A stretch of DNA of 64,000 bases from Trachythela sp. YZ-2020 (lineage: Eukaryota > Cnidaria > Anthozoa > Malacalcyonacea > Clavulariidae). The translations under genes and the position numbers were made by a program. This document shows, piece after piece, positions 1-10,924 of this stretch. The first letter of the stretch is position 1. The number at the start of each line of letters is the position of its first letter. The notes below the pieces were generated by a model. It had not been told where the DNA came from. It was given only the letters and a program-made list of their open reading frames with translations, and did no database searches. The stretch spans positions 62,001-126,000 of the forward strand of contig JADLSH010000285.1 in the NCBI GenBank assembly GCA_016169945.1, in the 5' to 3' direction.

Positions 1-483
1 AATTGTTACTGCTCTGTTGCTACATTGTTGCCATGGCAATACTTCTTGCCATCAAGGCGTTGCAGCCTTGAACCACAAACGGCACCTACCTCCAAGCCCT
101 AATATATACTCTGCTGTTAAAGCTTGGTTAATGTTCAGTTGTGATGTCTCACCTTAAAAAGAGTCTAAACATTTGGGTTGACATTTGACTTTGTTTCAGC
201 ACTTGCTTTTGGCCACCATGTTAGTGTACCAAAAAGGCCGAGTTTTCGCCAAAATGACCTGATTCCCTTTACGGTTGGATCAGACATTACATGACGGTCA
301 TTTCATTATGCATGGTAGACTAGGCCATTTCATGCTTGAATTTCTTCCTTCGCAAGCCGCCCACCAAATCTTGTTAACAAAAATGCTGTCTAACAAAACT
401 GACCAATCAGATAACATTTCGGTTGAAAGCCGTAAAATTGGCTGAGACGACGGCAAGTCAATTATGAAAAATCTATTTTTTCC
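1..483. other. Non-coding stretch, nothing recognised
   Basis: No open frame with recognisable protein features and no clear repeat structure was seen on either strand. Confidence is modest because single short exons cannot be excluded by eye. Confidence 0.4.
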
Positions 484-632
484 ACAATAGACCTTATGCA
501 TTATGACGTTTCCTTGTGGTGCGTGACAACAACTACCAGAATGCTTTGCGAGTATCTTAATAGAAAAAGATACCATACTCGGTAGTAGTAGTAGTCACGT
601 ACGACAAGGAAACGTCATTATCCATAAGGTCC
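484..632. repeat. Inverted repeat, possible MITE
   Basis: The segment around 484-516 (ACCTTATGCATTATGACG...) reappears as an imperfect reverse complement at about 602-632 (CGTCATTATCCATAAGGT). Arms are about 30 bp with an 80-bp spacer. No target duplication was identified, so calling it a MITE is inference. Confidence 0.5.
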
Positions 633-689
633 ATTCATCGTATCGTTCATTCATCGAACTTGATGTGAACGTGATGTCTCTGCAAACAA

Positions 690-875
690 CAGGTCTTGGT
701 CCTGCACCGGAATCGCAGGGCCGCGGTTCGATTCCTGCCAGAGGGCCTAAAGTTGCATTTTTCGCAACTGCTCCTGGTAGGTCTAAAAATGTGTATAAAT
801 TTTCGTTCGAATATTCCATCTACAAAACACCTTCTACTATTTAGTTCTATCGAACGAGATGCCCAACAAATCTGG
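690..875 (+). repeat. tRNA-derived SINE copy
   Basis: A polymerase III B-box (GGTTCGATTCC, about 724-734) is followed by a body with GTTGCATTTTTCGCAAC and then a 3' part (GTATAAATTTTCGTTCGAA ... ATCGAACGAGATGCCCAA). The same 3' part occurs in reverse orientation near 5766-5840, so this is a dispersed repeat and not a tRNA gene. The A-box half is not clear and no target duplication was found. Confidence 0.6.
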
Positions 876-1448
876 TTATGTAAGAAGAGTGTTTTAGATC
901 GGCTCTACCAAACAACGGCTTAGCCTTTCTGCGAATACTCCGGTTTCCCCTGTAGTAACACCTCTTAATTAACTGGACCTCTAGTGAGAGCAGTGGCGGA
1001 AACTTCACGAAATATTGGCGGTTCCACTTTCCAATTGCCAAGTGGAAATATGCCGGCCATTCATTCTTATAATGTTGTAAATGTTATTCCTTTTCTCATT
1101 TAAAGAATGAGTATAACTGTTTACTGTTCGATTTTACTCAACGAGCTAGTTTTCCTGCCTGCTTCATGTTGTGTGCGTACGTTCTCGACGAGATACCCTC
1201 CTCCGCAGGCATCGCCTTAAAATTGGCGGGCAGAAATTGAGATAAATCACCGTTTTGTGGGAGGTGCTTAAATTATGCAGTGGTTACTAAGCGTCAATAA
1301 ATAATGTCATGTGTAGGCGTGTAGCAACCGTATGTTTACATTTAATATACAATGGTACAACTCTGGAACTTTATGGAATATTTCGGTCCTGAGAGATTTC
1401 GGTCAGTATTGATACGAAAATATTCAACTTGTACATCTAAATGATGCA

Positions 1449-1759
1449 ATGACACATATTTTGGTGAACCCAAGATATTCACTAAAGCACGCTCGAGCCA
1501 GGACTGTTGACGATGATGTAGTGCTCGCCAGACAAAAGTACAATCGACGCAAGTTGACAGAGAGTGAATTTAAGAATATTCGCAGTGAGTCGCGTCTAAC
1601 ATGGCTGGCAGCATGGGAAGATCCAGGCAAACCTGCTGTTAAGAATGTTTATGATTGGCAGTCGACATATTCTAGACAGCATGACTTTAAACAACTTGAT
1701 AGACGCACGAAATCTAGACCTACATCACCAACAAGACGAAATAACCCACATCCACCAGG
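1449..1759 (+). CDS. Possible host coding exon, function unknown
   Basis: An open frame of about 104 codons runs from ATG 1449 to a strong splice-donor match (CCAGG|GTAAGT, GT at 1760-1761), just before an in-frame stop. The product is rich in charged residues and has a basic tail with TKSRPTSPTRRNNPHPP; that mix looks like a genuine small soluble or axonemal-type protein rather than a random frame, but I do not recognise the family. The exon would end in phase 2. The hidden exon at 14240 reads in its preferred frame from phase 0, so the two do not join directly and any link between them would need further exons. No opposing coding evidence exists; the antisense frame looks like a shadow. The intron-exon call rests on one donor site only. 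Confidence 0.35.
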
Positions 1760-1763
1760 GTAA

Positions 1764-3481
1764 GTGTAACAATTTTTTTTACTTTCTACACCCAGTCAGT
1801 TTTACTCCTCCTCAAGGGGGAAGTGTTGTTCTTTAATTAATGGCTAACATATTTTACACTATAGCCTTGGCATAGTGGAAAACGTCGGTATACAGGTAGC
1901 GGGTACTGGGTGGCGGGTAAAAATAAAGGTAATATCAAAAATTAATACAAAGAATTCTGAAATATCAGCCAAACAAATACAACCGCCTGCAAATCGTTAA
2001 TACCAAAATACTTACTTAAATTGATTAAGGGACCGGTCATTAATAATGGGAGGGGGCGTGGGTGGAAAAGGGGGGCGGTCTCAATTATTTTTACCCTGAA
2101 TGGGGGCAGCCTCAATTCTAAAAATATGTGCTAGGGGGCTACTTGAAGTGTTTTGATGAGACCATACAACAAAACATTGACCATGTAGTATAAATCAATA
2201 GATGTAATATAAATGACTTCATACAAGTTTTATAATAACATTAAAAATTTCACACTGTCCACAATTCATGTGGATGTGACATCACATGTTCCTGTTTTAA
2301 GCTATTTTAGCACTAACGTTTAGGATACAGGAAGAGCATCTTAGAAAGCAACAAGTTAATTAATACTAGGAATATCAATCTGCAATATTCCCAACAAAAT
2401 TGTATATACCAGTAGCCTACAAGCTGGTCATTTAACCCCAGCTTTAATATATAGCATAAAATAATATGGCGTTATAAAACAGAATAAACTAATAAAAGGA
2501 CTGCTTTTGGCTTGGTGGGTTAAGAAGAGACATAACTGCTGGTTATAATAATAATAAAAGCATTTGTTTAAACACGATAATAATTTTACTGCATAGCTGA
2601 TGTGGTCGTGTAACTACCTAATAACTAACAACTATATAGTCTAATATGACTACTAATATTACGTATAACGTACTACAGTATGACTAATATAACGACTAAT
2701 TATTCACATAAATACATTATAAAGATCACATTATTTGACATTTACAGACTACAGTTACACTTATATCAAGAATTACATAAATCTAATGAGTATCATCAAT
2801 AATTATATGACTATTTTATTTTGATCCTCCCCTTTTTGTTAAATACTTCTTTGGTAAAAGAAAACAATAAATAATGATGTATTTTTAATGCAAAACAGGC
2901 AAATGGTCCTCATGTTGTATTTTGTTATTTCTGCTGAAAATACAAAAACCAGTGCAGAAATTATCTTATCTTATCAGGAGCGTTTGAAGCCTTGAAACAC
3001 CGGGTCAAGGACAGACCCCCGCCCTTTTCTCCTGGATTGTGTGGGATGCTCCGGATGAAAAGAGAATGGCAGCAATTGGAACTCAATTGTTACTAAATAA
3101 TGAATGTTACTATCTACTGATTCAATTCCAAGAATATTTCATGCAATGTTCATATTATGAAATGTCAAATAGAAATCCAGTTCTAGATTACTCGAATGAA
3201 TATTTTAGGTTGCTCCCAAATTTCTCACAAATTAGAGCTTCGACCTCTGAAAAAATTGATAGAAACTTGCAAATGATTAAATACACACTACTGGATTCCT
3301 ATTCTTAGTCCTTAAATATCAATTTACACCTACGGGAGGTCAATTAGCACCTAGGTCAGGAACACTGTACATTCCTATGCTATAATTAAGTTGTTCAAAA
3401 TTTCTTCCCAAACTCCTTACAGTAAGTACATTACTACGTATCAAAAATTGTTTCTAACACTATCCAGCGTCAGAAATATAG
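1764..3481. other. AT-rich non-coding stretch
   Basis: Mostly AT-rich sequence with G-rich patches at 2046-2110 and short TAATAA-type runs. A 90-codon frame at 3039-3308 has no recognisable features and is not called. Nothing else is supported. Confidence 0.4.
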
Positions 3482-4486
3482 CTATTCCGGCGGAGGTTTT
3501 CGACCGTATGCAATGACTTCGGTCAACATGTCGTGGTTGTAAACATACCGGATGAGCTCATCAACAATGCGTCCACTTACGTACGTGGCAAACCAACCCC
3601 GGACTTTGCTCAGCTTAGCAAGCATCTCGGGACGCATTGATTCATCACAGTAGCCAGGAATGCAGAACTCTCCCACATCTTTGACAACAACATCGACAAA
3701 ACCAGCTTCCTCCATGCACTTTTTGAGTCCATCGCAGGTTTGAATATTCTCTTTGGGCATGTTCCACAAATAGCCGCAAAGATCGGTCAACTTGCACTCA
3801 ATCCAATTCTTAGGAAGTCTAGGATTTGCATAATCTGCTTGAGACAACCAACCGTTTGGCTCGAGTACCCGGTAAGCTTCCTTTAAGAAGTCGCATCGCG
3901 TCCTGTAATGGACGCCACCCTCTACCGATAAAACGTGAGTGAACGAGCTATCTGAGAAAGGAAGGTCGGTAGCGCTACCGTAGTGAGCTGCGAGGCGGTC
4001 TGTTAGGCCGTGTTCTTCTATACGTTTCTTGCAAAATAAATGATGACTTAGTGTCACGTCAATCATGTCGATGTGCTTGGGCTTGTATTTATTGAGGAAA
4101 AATATATCCTGTGCACCCGTACCGTTGGCAACATCCAACAAGCGACTGTTCTCGTTAAGATGCACTGGATCTGCGACTTGATACAGAAGTGCTTCGCTTG
4201 CTTTAACGTAATTGTCGTTTCCACCTTCCCAGTAGCCGAAATTCAGATAGCCTCCGTGGTATTCATGTGTGCCGGTCAAGCCTGTCTCGTAGAATTTCTC
4301 CACATAATACTCCTGCTGATTGTTGTTCCATTTCGTGCCGTCACCGGTAAAATCGCTCCTTTCTTGCTTCTTAAATGCATCGCGCCTGTGCTTCCTCTTC
4401 CTTGCCGCAAATATGGAAACGAACACGGCCGTGCCGCATAGACTGACAACTAAAGTGTAGAGAAGAAGAAACATTGCTCTCGTCAA
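3482..4486 (-). CDS. SAM-dependent class I methyltransferase, membrane-anchored, intronless
   Basis: This 334-codon single-exon frame is the best intact gene in the window. Residues about 5-27 form a hydrophobic segment followed by a basic stretch (RKRKHRR), which fits a signal anchor with the enzyme domain outside the anchor. The domain shows a Rossmann-fold motif I, LLDVANGTGAQD (about 117-128), with N in place of the usual C in GCGTG; an acidic beta-2 end (HIDMIDV, about 137-143); and post-motif features LPFSDSSFTHVLSVEG and EAYRVLEPNGW. Established knowledge: this pattern is the Methyltransf_11/25 type, which moves the SAM methyl group to small molecules such as sterols, quinols or amines. 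The substrate cannot be read from sequence. A TATA box lies just upstream. A Met five residues in is an alternative start. Lack of introns in an animal gene could mean retrocopy or lateral origin. Confidence 0.85.
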   Translation of the reverse strand: MTRAMFLLLYTLVVSLCGTAVFVSIFAARKRKHRRDAFKKQERSDFTGDGTKWNNNQQEYYVEKFYETGLTGTHEYHGGYLNFGYWEGGNDNYVKASEALLYQVADPVHLNENSRLLDVANGTGAQDIFFLNKYKPKHIDMIDVTLSHHLFCKKRIEEHGLTDRLAAHYGSATDLPFSDSSFTHVLSVEGGVHYRTRCDFLKEAYRVLEPNGWLSQADYANPRLPKNWIECKLTDLCGYLWNMPKENIQTCDGLKKCMEEAGFVDVVVKDVGEFCIPGYCDESMRPEMLAKLSKVRGWFATYVSGRIVDELIRYVYNHDMLTEVIAYGRKPPPE

Positions 4487-4510
4487 GTAGCAGTTGCGAA
4501 ATTGATCTTT

Positions 4511-4518
4511 GTTTTATA
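4511..4518 (-). promoter_or_regulatory. TATA box candidate of the methyltransferase gene
   Basis: The minus strand reads TATAAAAC 25-32 nt upstream of the methyltransferase ATG. At normal TATA spacing the transcript would begin within a few bases of the start codon, implying a very short leader or use of the second Met. Confidence 0.45.
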
Positions 4519-5754
4519 CCGACTGGTCCGTTTTAGTGCCTAGTAGTGCTATGTGATACTTACAAGTATGCAGGAAATTCATTACCATAATTGCAAATAA
4601 TTACATGTACTCAACTGCGTATTCTTTGTAACCCATCCGCTTAAAATGTTCGATATTTGAAAACAAGACTTGTTGTGCTTATGTGTATGGGGCTACCGGG
4701 TCTCGAAAGCTGTAGTTTTCGTGATTACGTAGAAGTAGGCTGTTCTGTTTCGTAAGAGTATGAAGATTATACTTTGTTTAAGTCATTAACACATACAGAG
4801 GCATTTGAAAAGCTCTTTTGGGCATTTGCATGGACCGATGCACAGGTATTATACAAAGTTATTCTGTGACGTGTTAGGCTCCGGAGAAAAATATTTTTCG
4901 TGACAACGTGTCTTTACCACAATTGATATCCAAGCGAAATTGTGGAGAGGGCGAGCAGGAGTGGCGGCTTCCCCTTCACCAGCAGGTGGAAGGAGGGCAA
5001 ATACTTTTAAATAAATAATTATTGTTAATGTTATATAGTTTGAGAAATTGACGAGCATGTACGTGTACAACGAACGATAACTGGAAAACAGTGTAGGATT
5101 AAGGGATAATAAAATCAGTTATGATCAAGATTTTCTTTCAATAAATGCGCATCGACTCCACTGCACCTCATCTATTTGGGAGCGCTCCTCTCATGAGTCA
5201 TGACTAGTAAAAAGACTTTTGCTAAGAAGGAGGGCTTGGTTACTTTAAATAATCTTTGATAGTGCGTAGTATACTTCAATAGTAAATGTCTGCATTAGAT
5301 GCATTGAACCGCATCGATGCGTAATTAGTGCATGATTATGTATAATATATGCATAAATATACTTCACCTAATTTGCTGGCGGAGGTATGTAGTTTCTGAA
5401 TGCCTTCCATAGTACTATCGCAAACTGCGAACAAAGCACAGGTCACAAAATAAAGCCAGTTTACCGAAGGCGAAAAGGATGGTTAATCTTCAGCAGCGGC
5501 GGTCGCGACTGTGTCATATCATTTTGGCTGATGAAATTGTCAGTAAAATATATATTAATTTATGCGAAAAATGGAACCGTGTACACGTCATATCATACGA
5601 TGTTGAACTTTGAACATTTAACCCGTCACGCTGCATGCATTAATTTTTTTAAAGTTTGATTTCATCATACAAATAAAAGTAATCTATTGAACTCAAAGCT
5701 TTGTGATTCGCCGGATATTATTATCAAATTTAACAGTAATATGTCGATGTATAT
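4519..5754. other. Upstream non-coding stretch
   Basis: No convincing coding sequence or structured repeat. Short frames lack protein-like composition. Confidence 0.4.
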
Positions 5755-5937
5755 ATTCTAAATTTTGGGCATCTCGCTCGATTGGACAGAACGTTGAAGG
5801 GTTTTTGTGGATGGGAAATTTCGATCGAAAATTATATACATAAATTATATACATATTTGTATTCAAATTTGTATATAATTGTCGCTCCAAATTTCCATTT
5901 ACAAAAACCCTCCAACATTCTGTCGATATATCTATGC
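5755..5937 (-). repeat. SINE 3' part within an inverted repeat
   Basis: The minus strand repeats the 3' half of the SINE at 690-875: AATTTTCGATCGAA, a CATCCACAAAA stretch, then ATCGAGCGAGATGCCCAA. In addition, 5781-5822 and 5889-5937 are imperfect reverse complements (GTTGAAGGGTTTTTGT against ACAAAAACCCTCCAAC), so a second inverted copy of the same tail may be fused here. Confidence 0.55.
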
Positions 5938-6827
5938 TATCATTTAAATAGAGTGAGGTTTACTATACAGCACACAAAATACAAGGAGAATCCAGACTAT
6001 TTCACACCGTTGACCATGATTCCATGAAGGCTTAATCTCCGATTTTTTTATTTTCCTCACAAATTAGAAGCTAAATTGGGGGGGGGGTCGTATACTTCAA
6101 TGACACCTTTGTATTATGTGGCTTGTTAGCCACCTTTGTATTATTGGCATCCATTGATCATGCATGGTGCCTTGCGCATTGACTTATCAGATAGCTCTGA
6201 GGTTGGTCTGGTTTTCAATTTGTCAATGGATGGCGCCATTTACGTGGTGTGGTAAGCCAGTCGCAGCTCTTCGCGCAATGTTATTATCCAATAGACCAAT
6301 AGCGTGCTTTGTTTTGTATGAATCATGAATCATTTCAATTGGAATGTAAAACGTTTCAATCTTAGCTAAGACATTTCAACACAAGGTTTCTGTAGGTCGC
6401 GGTCAACCGGTCACACTAGCGCTTGTGCTTGGAGATTACCACCGGATTAGCGTGCTTGCGTGAACACCATGCTGAGCTCGTGCTAGAATGTAAGCCAAGC
6501 ACGTCGCGGTCACACTCGGAAAAGTATTGCATGCTTGTTCGCTGTTGTTGACAGATAACTTAATAATCTCAAATAAAGCCCATTTTTTTGAGATTTCGTA
6601 TAGAGTTTCAGTTTTAAATATTTGGCGCGCGAGATGGAGAACGATTCTTTGCTATTGCTTTATTACCAATATCAAAGAACGCGCGTTTCTGCCAGACGGA
6701 GATCAGAAGGAGGAGACGGTTGTTTCTTACATTGAAAAGAATCAACCAAAATATGATGTATTTTCAATACGTCCGAACCATAACCATTAGCAATAATGGC
6801 TATTGCTAGAGTGGTTGGTCAATCTGA
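5938..6827. other. Non-coding stretch
   Basis: No gene is supported. Several GCGTGCTTG / AAGCACG motifs between 6400 and 6520, echoed near 7235-7275, could be subterminal repeats of a decayed transposon that carried the neighbouring SANT fragment. Termini were not found. Confidence 0.35.
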
Positions 6828-7240
6828 TCAACTCTCCGAATCTGATCCACTCGCATCCCGCCTGTCGTATTCTTGGTCAGATTCTTCAGGATCATTGAAA
6901 GACTGCTCTTTCGAACTCGAAGAGGAGTCTCCGGATCTGGCTTGCCCACTCTGGATTATCCCTGGCATTGTCACAACAGCCTGGGTACCGAGAACTTCGT
7001 CAAACGAGTCGAAGTATGGACTGGATTGGGGTGGTCTTCCAGTCCCATTGTTGTTTGTCTTTGCATCTTTGTAAGCCTTCTTTAAATTCCGAAGCTTGTC
7101 CTTGCACTGTTTTGCGGTTTTTCTACTCCCGGCCTTGTTCACTGCCTCAACAATTTTGTGCCAGGTCTCAGTTGCCCTGGCACTTTCTACCTCCTCGATG
7201 GTTCGGTGCCTTTGAAATTTGAAGCAAATCGTATCAGATT
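6828..7240 (-). pseudogene. Myb/SANT-like DNA-binding protein fragment
   Basis: Reading from about 7240 down, the frame gives an ETWHKIVEAVN ... RKTAKQCKDKLRNLKKAYKD segment, the second and third helices of a Myb/SANT-like (Myb_DNA-bind_4) domain. It is followed by FDEVLGTQ and a Ser/Asp/Glu-rich tail ending at the stop. The first helix with its tryptophan is missing and the frame is closed by a stop just upstream of 7240, so the gene is 5'-truncated unless an upstream exon exists. Such proteins are commonly the accessory DNA-binding partner of Harbinger-type transposases; that origin is inferred, since no transposase lies beside it. Confidence 0.6.
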
Positions 7241-7317
7241 TTTAAGCGTGCTTGAGTTTCGCAAGCGCGCTTGGAAGGTGTTGACAGATTCAAGTGCATT
7301 TAGTTCAAGCAAGCTAA

Positions 7318-8280
7318 ATTTGGCTAAATGTAAACAAACTATCTATCAACACAACAAAGACAAAGTTAATTTTATTTAAATCTCCTAATACAAAGAAACA
7401 GGAAGTAAAACTTGTCAATCTATTACACAAGTAAAAAGCACTACGTTTTTAGGCGTCGTTATAGACGAATATTTAACTTGGAAGGATCATAAAAATTTGA
7501 TAACCAAAAAAATTAAAAGGTCAACTGGAATTATAGCAAAAATACGTCATTATACTAACTAAAATACCCTAAAATTAATCTACTATATATGTCTTAGTCT
7601 ATCCATATCTCATTTATGGCAATTCAAAACTTGAACTAATAAACATTCAAAAGAAGATCAGATCATTAGATCATACTGATAAAATTTTTGAGTACCTAAG
7701 TATATTGAACCTGAACAAACTTAATGATTATCTTACCAGTTTATTCATGTTCAGATATCATCATTTAAAGAATTTACCAGAATATTTTACAAACTACTAT
7801 ATCACAAATAGTCAAGTTCATCAACATAACACGAGAAATTCATTAAAACTGCACAAGTCTTATCAAAGAACAAACTATGTTAAACATTCACTCTCCAACA
7901 AAGGAGCTGATATCTGGAATAGTCTTAGTATAAAACTGAAAAACGTAGTATCATATGATATTTCAAAACACAATCAAAAAATTACTTCAGAACAATTTAA
8001 CAATATCAAAATATCTTCAATCTATCAGATTAATCATTGCATTACATTTATCATTACACCTCTCAACAATATGTAAATAGATGTAATATATATGGCTGTA
8101 TAGTTATTCTATCAGCAAAAACTATGGGACACATGCACTAGCTGTAATGTCACTTTTCACTTATATATATTTTTTGTGTAAATTAAGATTGTTAACGTTG
8201 AAAAAGAAACTATATAGTTTTAACTAGGGGTCTTAATTTAAAAGCCTCATGTTTAAGGTTTCTAGTATAGACCCCTAGCC
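7318..8280 (+). pseudogene. 5'-truncated LINE (RT C-terminal part and 3' UTR)
   Basis: Translations in shifting frames give the region after the RT catalytic box: WLNVNKLSINTTKTKLILF (about 7318-7375), FLGVVIDEYLTWKDH (about 7450-7495) and, in one open frame 7705-8076, the C-terminal block ending in HNTRNSLKLHKSYQRTNY ... SLSNKGADIWNSL. This order is typical of CR1/L2-like non-LTR retrotransposons. At least one stop (near 7560) and frame changes make it dead. The 3' UTR ends in a 10-bp stem (CTAGGGGTCT at about 8225, AGACCCCTAG at about 8268), then runs into a TA microsatellite, as expected for a LINE 3' terminus. Confidence 0.7.
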
Positions 8281-8288
8281 CTAGATCA

Positions 8289-8289
<1 letters not shown>

Positions 8290-8356
<67 letters not shown>

Positions 8357-8457
8357 TTATTTACTTAAAATTGAGTCACAACTCAGTAAAGAAACTTTAC
8401 ATTCATCTGCTATATTGGTATTGAGCACTCTTGTTGCACTATAAACTCGAACATTAC

Positions 8458-8549
<92 letters not shown>
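8290..8549. repeat. TA microsatellites
   Basis: Two long (TA)n tracts (about 8292-8352 and 8459-8549) flank about 100 bp of unique sequence. Open frames read through them (poly-Ile/Tyr) are artefacts. Confidence 0.9.
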
Positions 8550-8552
<3 letters not shown>

Positions 8553-8854
8553 ATATATACAAACCGCACAAGAGTGTAAGGTTTGTATATGACTTCTAAA
8601 ATGACTCGTTTTGTACGCTCACTGGCGTTGGAATTTTGAAGATTGATGTTATCTACGCTGTAAAAATTGAAGGAGAAAATTTGAGCAAGTCTATATCAAA
8701 TATATAGATCCGCTACGGGTCATGAGTTTCCTTTGTATTTTGCCTATGAATAATTAATGAATTTTAGAAATATATATATATATATATATATATACGTGTA
8801 GGTTTAGGTCTACGAAACGCAAAGAGTGCTCGACAACATATAGTTAGAGCAAAT

Positions 8855-8991
8855 TATAGATTTCGCTTACCTCAAAACTGGTCTGCATGCAACAGGCTGT
8901 TTCATCTGTAAAAGAATCATCAGGCAGTCTCATGATTCTTTTACAGATGAAACAGCCTGTTGCAGACCAGTTTTGAGGTAAGCGAAAATCT
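8855..8991. repeat. Near-perfect fold-back, about 60-bp arms
   Basis: Left arm 8855-8920 and right arm 8931-8991 are near-perfect reverse complements (TTCGCTTACCTCAAAACTGG / CCAGTTTTGAGGTAAGCGAA) around a 10-bp loop. The left arm differs mainly by an extra TGCA (TGCATGCA against TGCA). TA tracts lie on both sides. Confidence 0.85.
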
Positions 8992-8992
8992 A

Positions 8993-9004
8993 TATATATA
9001 TATG

Positions 9005-9048
<44 letters not shown>
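8993..9048. repeat. TA/TG microsatellite
   Basis: Run of TATATATG and TA repeats directly after the fold-back. Confidence 0.85.
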
Positions 9049-9050
<2 letters not shown>

Positions 9051-9058
<8 letters not shown>

Positions 9059-9457
9059 CTGCTAATTCAAAAAAGGTTGTCTTTCAAAAAATCATAAACC
9101 TTAAGTATTGAGCATGCAAGGGATGACGGGTATTGCTTATTTAGAGCATTAAAATCGACAAATTAGCTTAGTAAACAAGTAGCTCTGCATCGTAAGTGAT
9201 TATCATATGATATCAGTATACTTAAAGGCTCGCCCTTGGATTTATTATATTTATAGGGTATTTCTACGCTTGCGCGTATTGAAAGATAAAAGATATCCTT
9301 CACCACATCCAAAGCCTGGACAAAACCCGTATGAAGGTACAGATATTTTCGCCTATATTTGAAAGTCGTCAGCGGCGAACTGAAAAACAATACTTATATA
9401 TAACGTACATATAAAGCAAGATAGTGAGAACACCGCATCACCGGAATTACTGTCGTT
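9051..9457. other. Non-coding stretch
   Basis: No coding sequence or repeat recognised. The 75-codon minus-strand frame here shows no family features. Confidence 0.35.
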
Positions 9458-9700
9458 CCAATTGAAGTGTTCCTAAAATATTGCATCAATTCATTACCTA
9501 GAGCATAGTCAATTCATTCGTTGAAAAATTGATCAACTTCCTGTGTGTGTGATCGATCAATGGCGTCTCATTTCAGTGACTGATTAACCAATTGGGAACA
9601 AGTATGCTTAGTAAACAGGAAGTTGAGCAATTTTTGAGCAAATGTATTGATCAACTCTAGGTAATGAATTGATGCAATATTTTAGGAACACTTCAATTGG
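9458..9700. mobile_element. MITE with about 46-bp terminal inverted repeats
   Basis: CCAATTGAAGTGTTCC at 9458 through CTAGAG (9503) is repeated as an almost exact reverse complement at 9655-9700. The 150-bp interior has no coding potential. Flanks give no clear target duplication, so the superfamily is unknown. Confidence 0.7.
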
Positions 9701-9722
9701 TACCCAAGACTTATGTAAAGAT

Positions 9723-9947
9723 CAGAGTTGCAAAACGTTTTCATAACCTTCCTCAAAATAACTGGAAAATTTCCGACATGCAAGCTTTTGCCTGCATGGG
9801 TATAGGTTACGTCCTAATGAATTGATCAGTACCTTGATACTCGCTACCGTGTTACCCGTGCAGACTTTGCAACGTTTTATTCAGTGTTTTACTTTCGAAC
9901 CCGCATACCCGCAGCATTGGCAACTCAAGCAGCACTTGGCAACTCTG
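9723..9947. mobile_element. hAT-type MITE, CAGAGTTGCAAAA family, copy A
   Basis: Starts CAGAGTTGCAAAACG and ends GGCAACTCTG. Flanking 8-mers are GTAAAGAT (9715-9722) and GTACAGAT (9948-9955), an 8-bp target duplication with one mismatch. CAGNG ends plus 8-bp duplications define hAT-type elements. Other members are at 42392-42678 and, split, at 35610-35744 and 36285-36443. Confidence 0.75.
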
Positions 9948-10030
9948 GTACAGATAAGACTGAACTTTAGCTATATTATCCAACTAATTTTAGACAACAA
10001 CTGACTCGTCAACGTGTCATCTACGCTATT

Positions 10031-10369
10031 CAGGGATGGATCCAGCTTAGGGGTGCATAAAGAGAGGGGGGGTTGCTAAGCGGGCACTGGTCATAAAGCA
10101 CGGCGTTGGGGCATCCGAGACAGCGTGAATCGTCATTGAGGACCCCCCGCGCAGGATCAAGGGGGTCATCCGGTTGACAGAAAAGTTTTGAAAAATAAGA
10201 TTGCCTAGATGGTCAGAAAGGCCCCGATATTTTATTTTTGTTTGATAAATGCTATGTCAAACCCAAAATTTGGTCTTGATATGGAAATTAGCACCCCTCC
10301 TGCATCCCCCTTGGCCAAGCATAGGAGGGGTGCGCACCCCCATGCATTCCCCCTGTATATCCATCCCTG
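10031..10369. mobile_element. hAT-type MITE, CAGGGATGGAT ends
   Basis: Ends CAGGGATGGAT and ATCCATCCCTG are complementary. Flanking 8-mers ACGCTATT (10023-10030) and ATGCTATT (10370-10377) differ by one base, giving an 8-bp target duplication. The interior is C/G-run rich and non-coding. Confidence 0.75.
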
Positions 10370-10849
10370 ATGCTATTTAACATCCTTTCAAGTTTAAAAG
10401 TAGTGGAACTTTATGTATAGATTTGCAGGATTTTAAATTAGACCATTTCTGTTAAGGTAAATATGTATACGAAAGCGCTCATGAACCAGATGGCACGATG
10501 TATTACACACTAAAGGACATCAAACGTTTGGAAAGAGATGGACAGACAGAGGTTAGTGACAAAAATTGCCCGATATGAGAATTCTAAAAATAGTATCTGA
10601 GCCTGACAATTATAAGAGAATACAGCAATTTTCCGTCAAAATTAATACTGATTTCTTGTTGAAATTTCCTGCAGTTCTGTTCACTCTGCACAGCTTAATT
10701 TTGACTTCGCAGGCTAAATATATAGCAATTAGTATAATTATGTATAACTAATTATCTCATTTAACAATGACGTTCCACTAAGTTTATTTTAAACTATCCT
10801 GCTAACATGTCCTACACTCAGATATCTTATTGGATTCTTCTGAGCCCAA

Positions 10850-10924
10850 TATGGCAAAATATTAAGTCGAGACTTCAATCGGTCGAGCTCAATATTGCAA
10901 GTCGAGACTTAATATTTTGCCATA
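10850..10924. repeat. Perfect 26-bp inverted repeat
   Basis: 10850-10875 (TATGGCAAAATATTAAGTCG...) and 10899-10924 are exact reverse complements around a 23-bp loop. Possibly a minimal MITE; no target duplication recognised. Confidence 0.8.

Noticed and set aside
715..740. Possible tRNA gene from GGTTCGATTCC
   Set aside because: No acceptor stem or cloverleaf; the body and tail are a repeated SINE.
7381..7700. Start of an independent gene before the 7705 frame
   Set aside because: The translations are the preceding part of the same LINE with stops and frame changes.
8357..8569. Minus-strand frame of 70 codons rich in Ile/Tyr
   Set aside because: It is the translation of a TA microsatellite.
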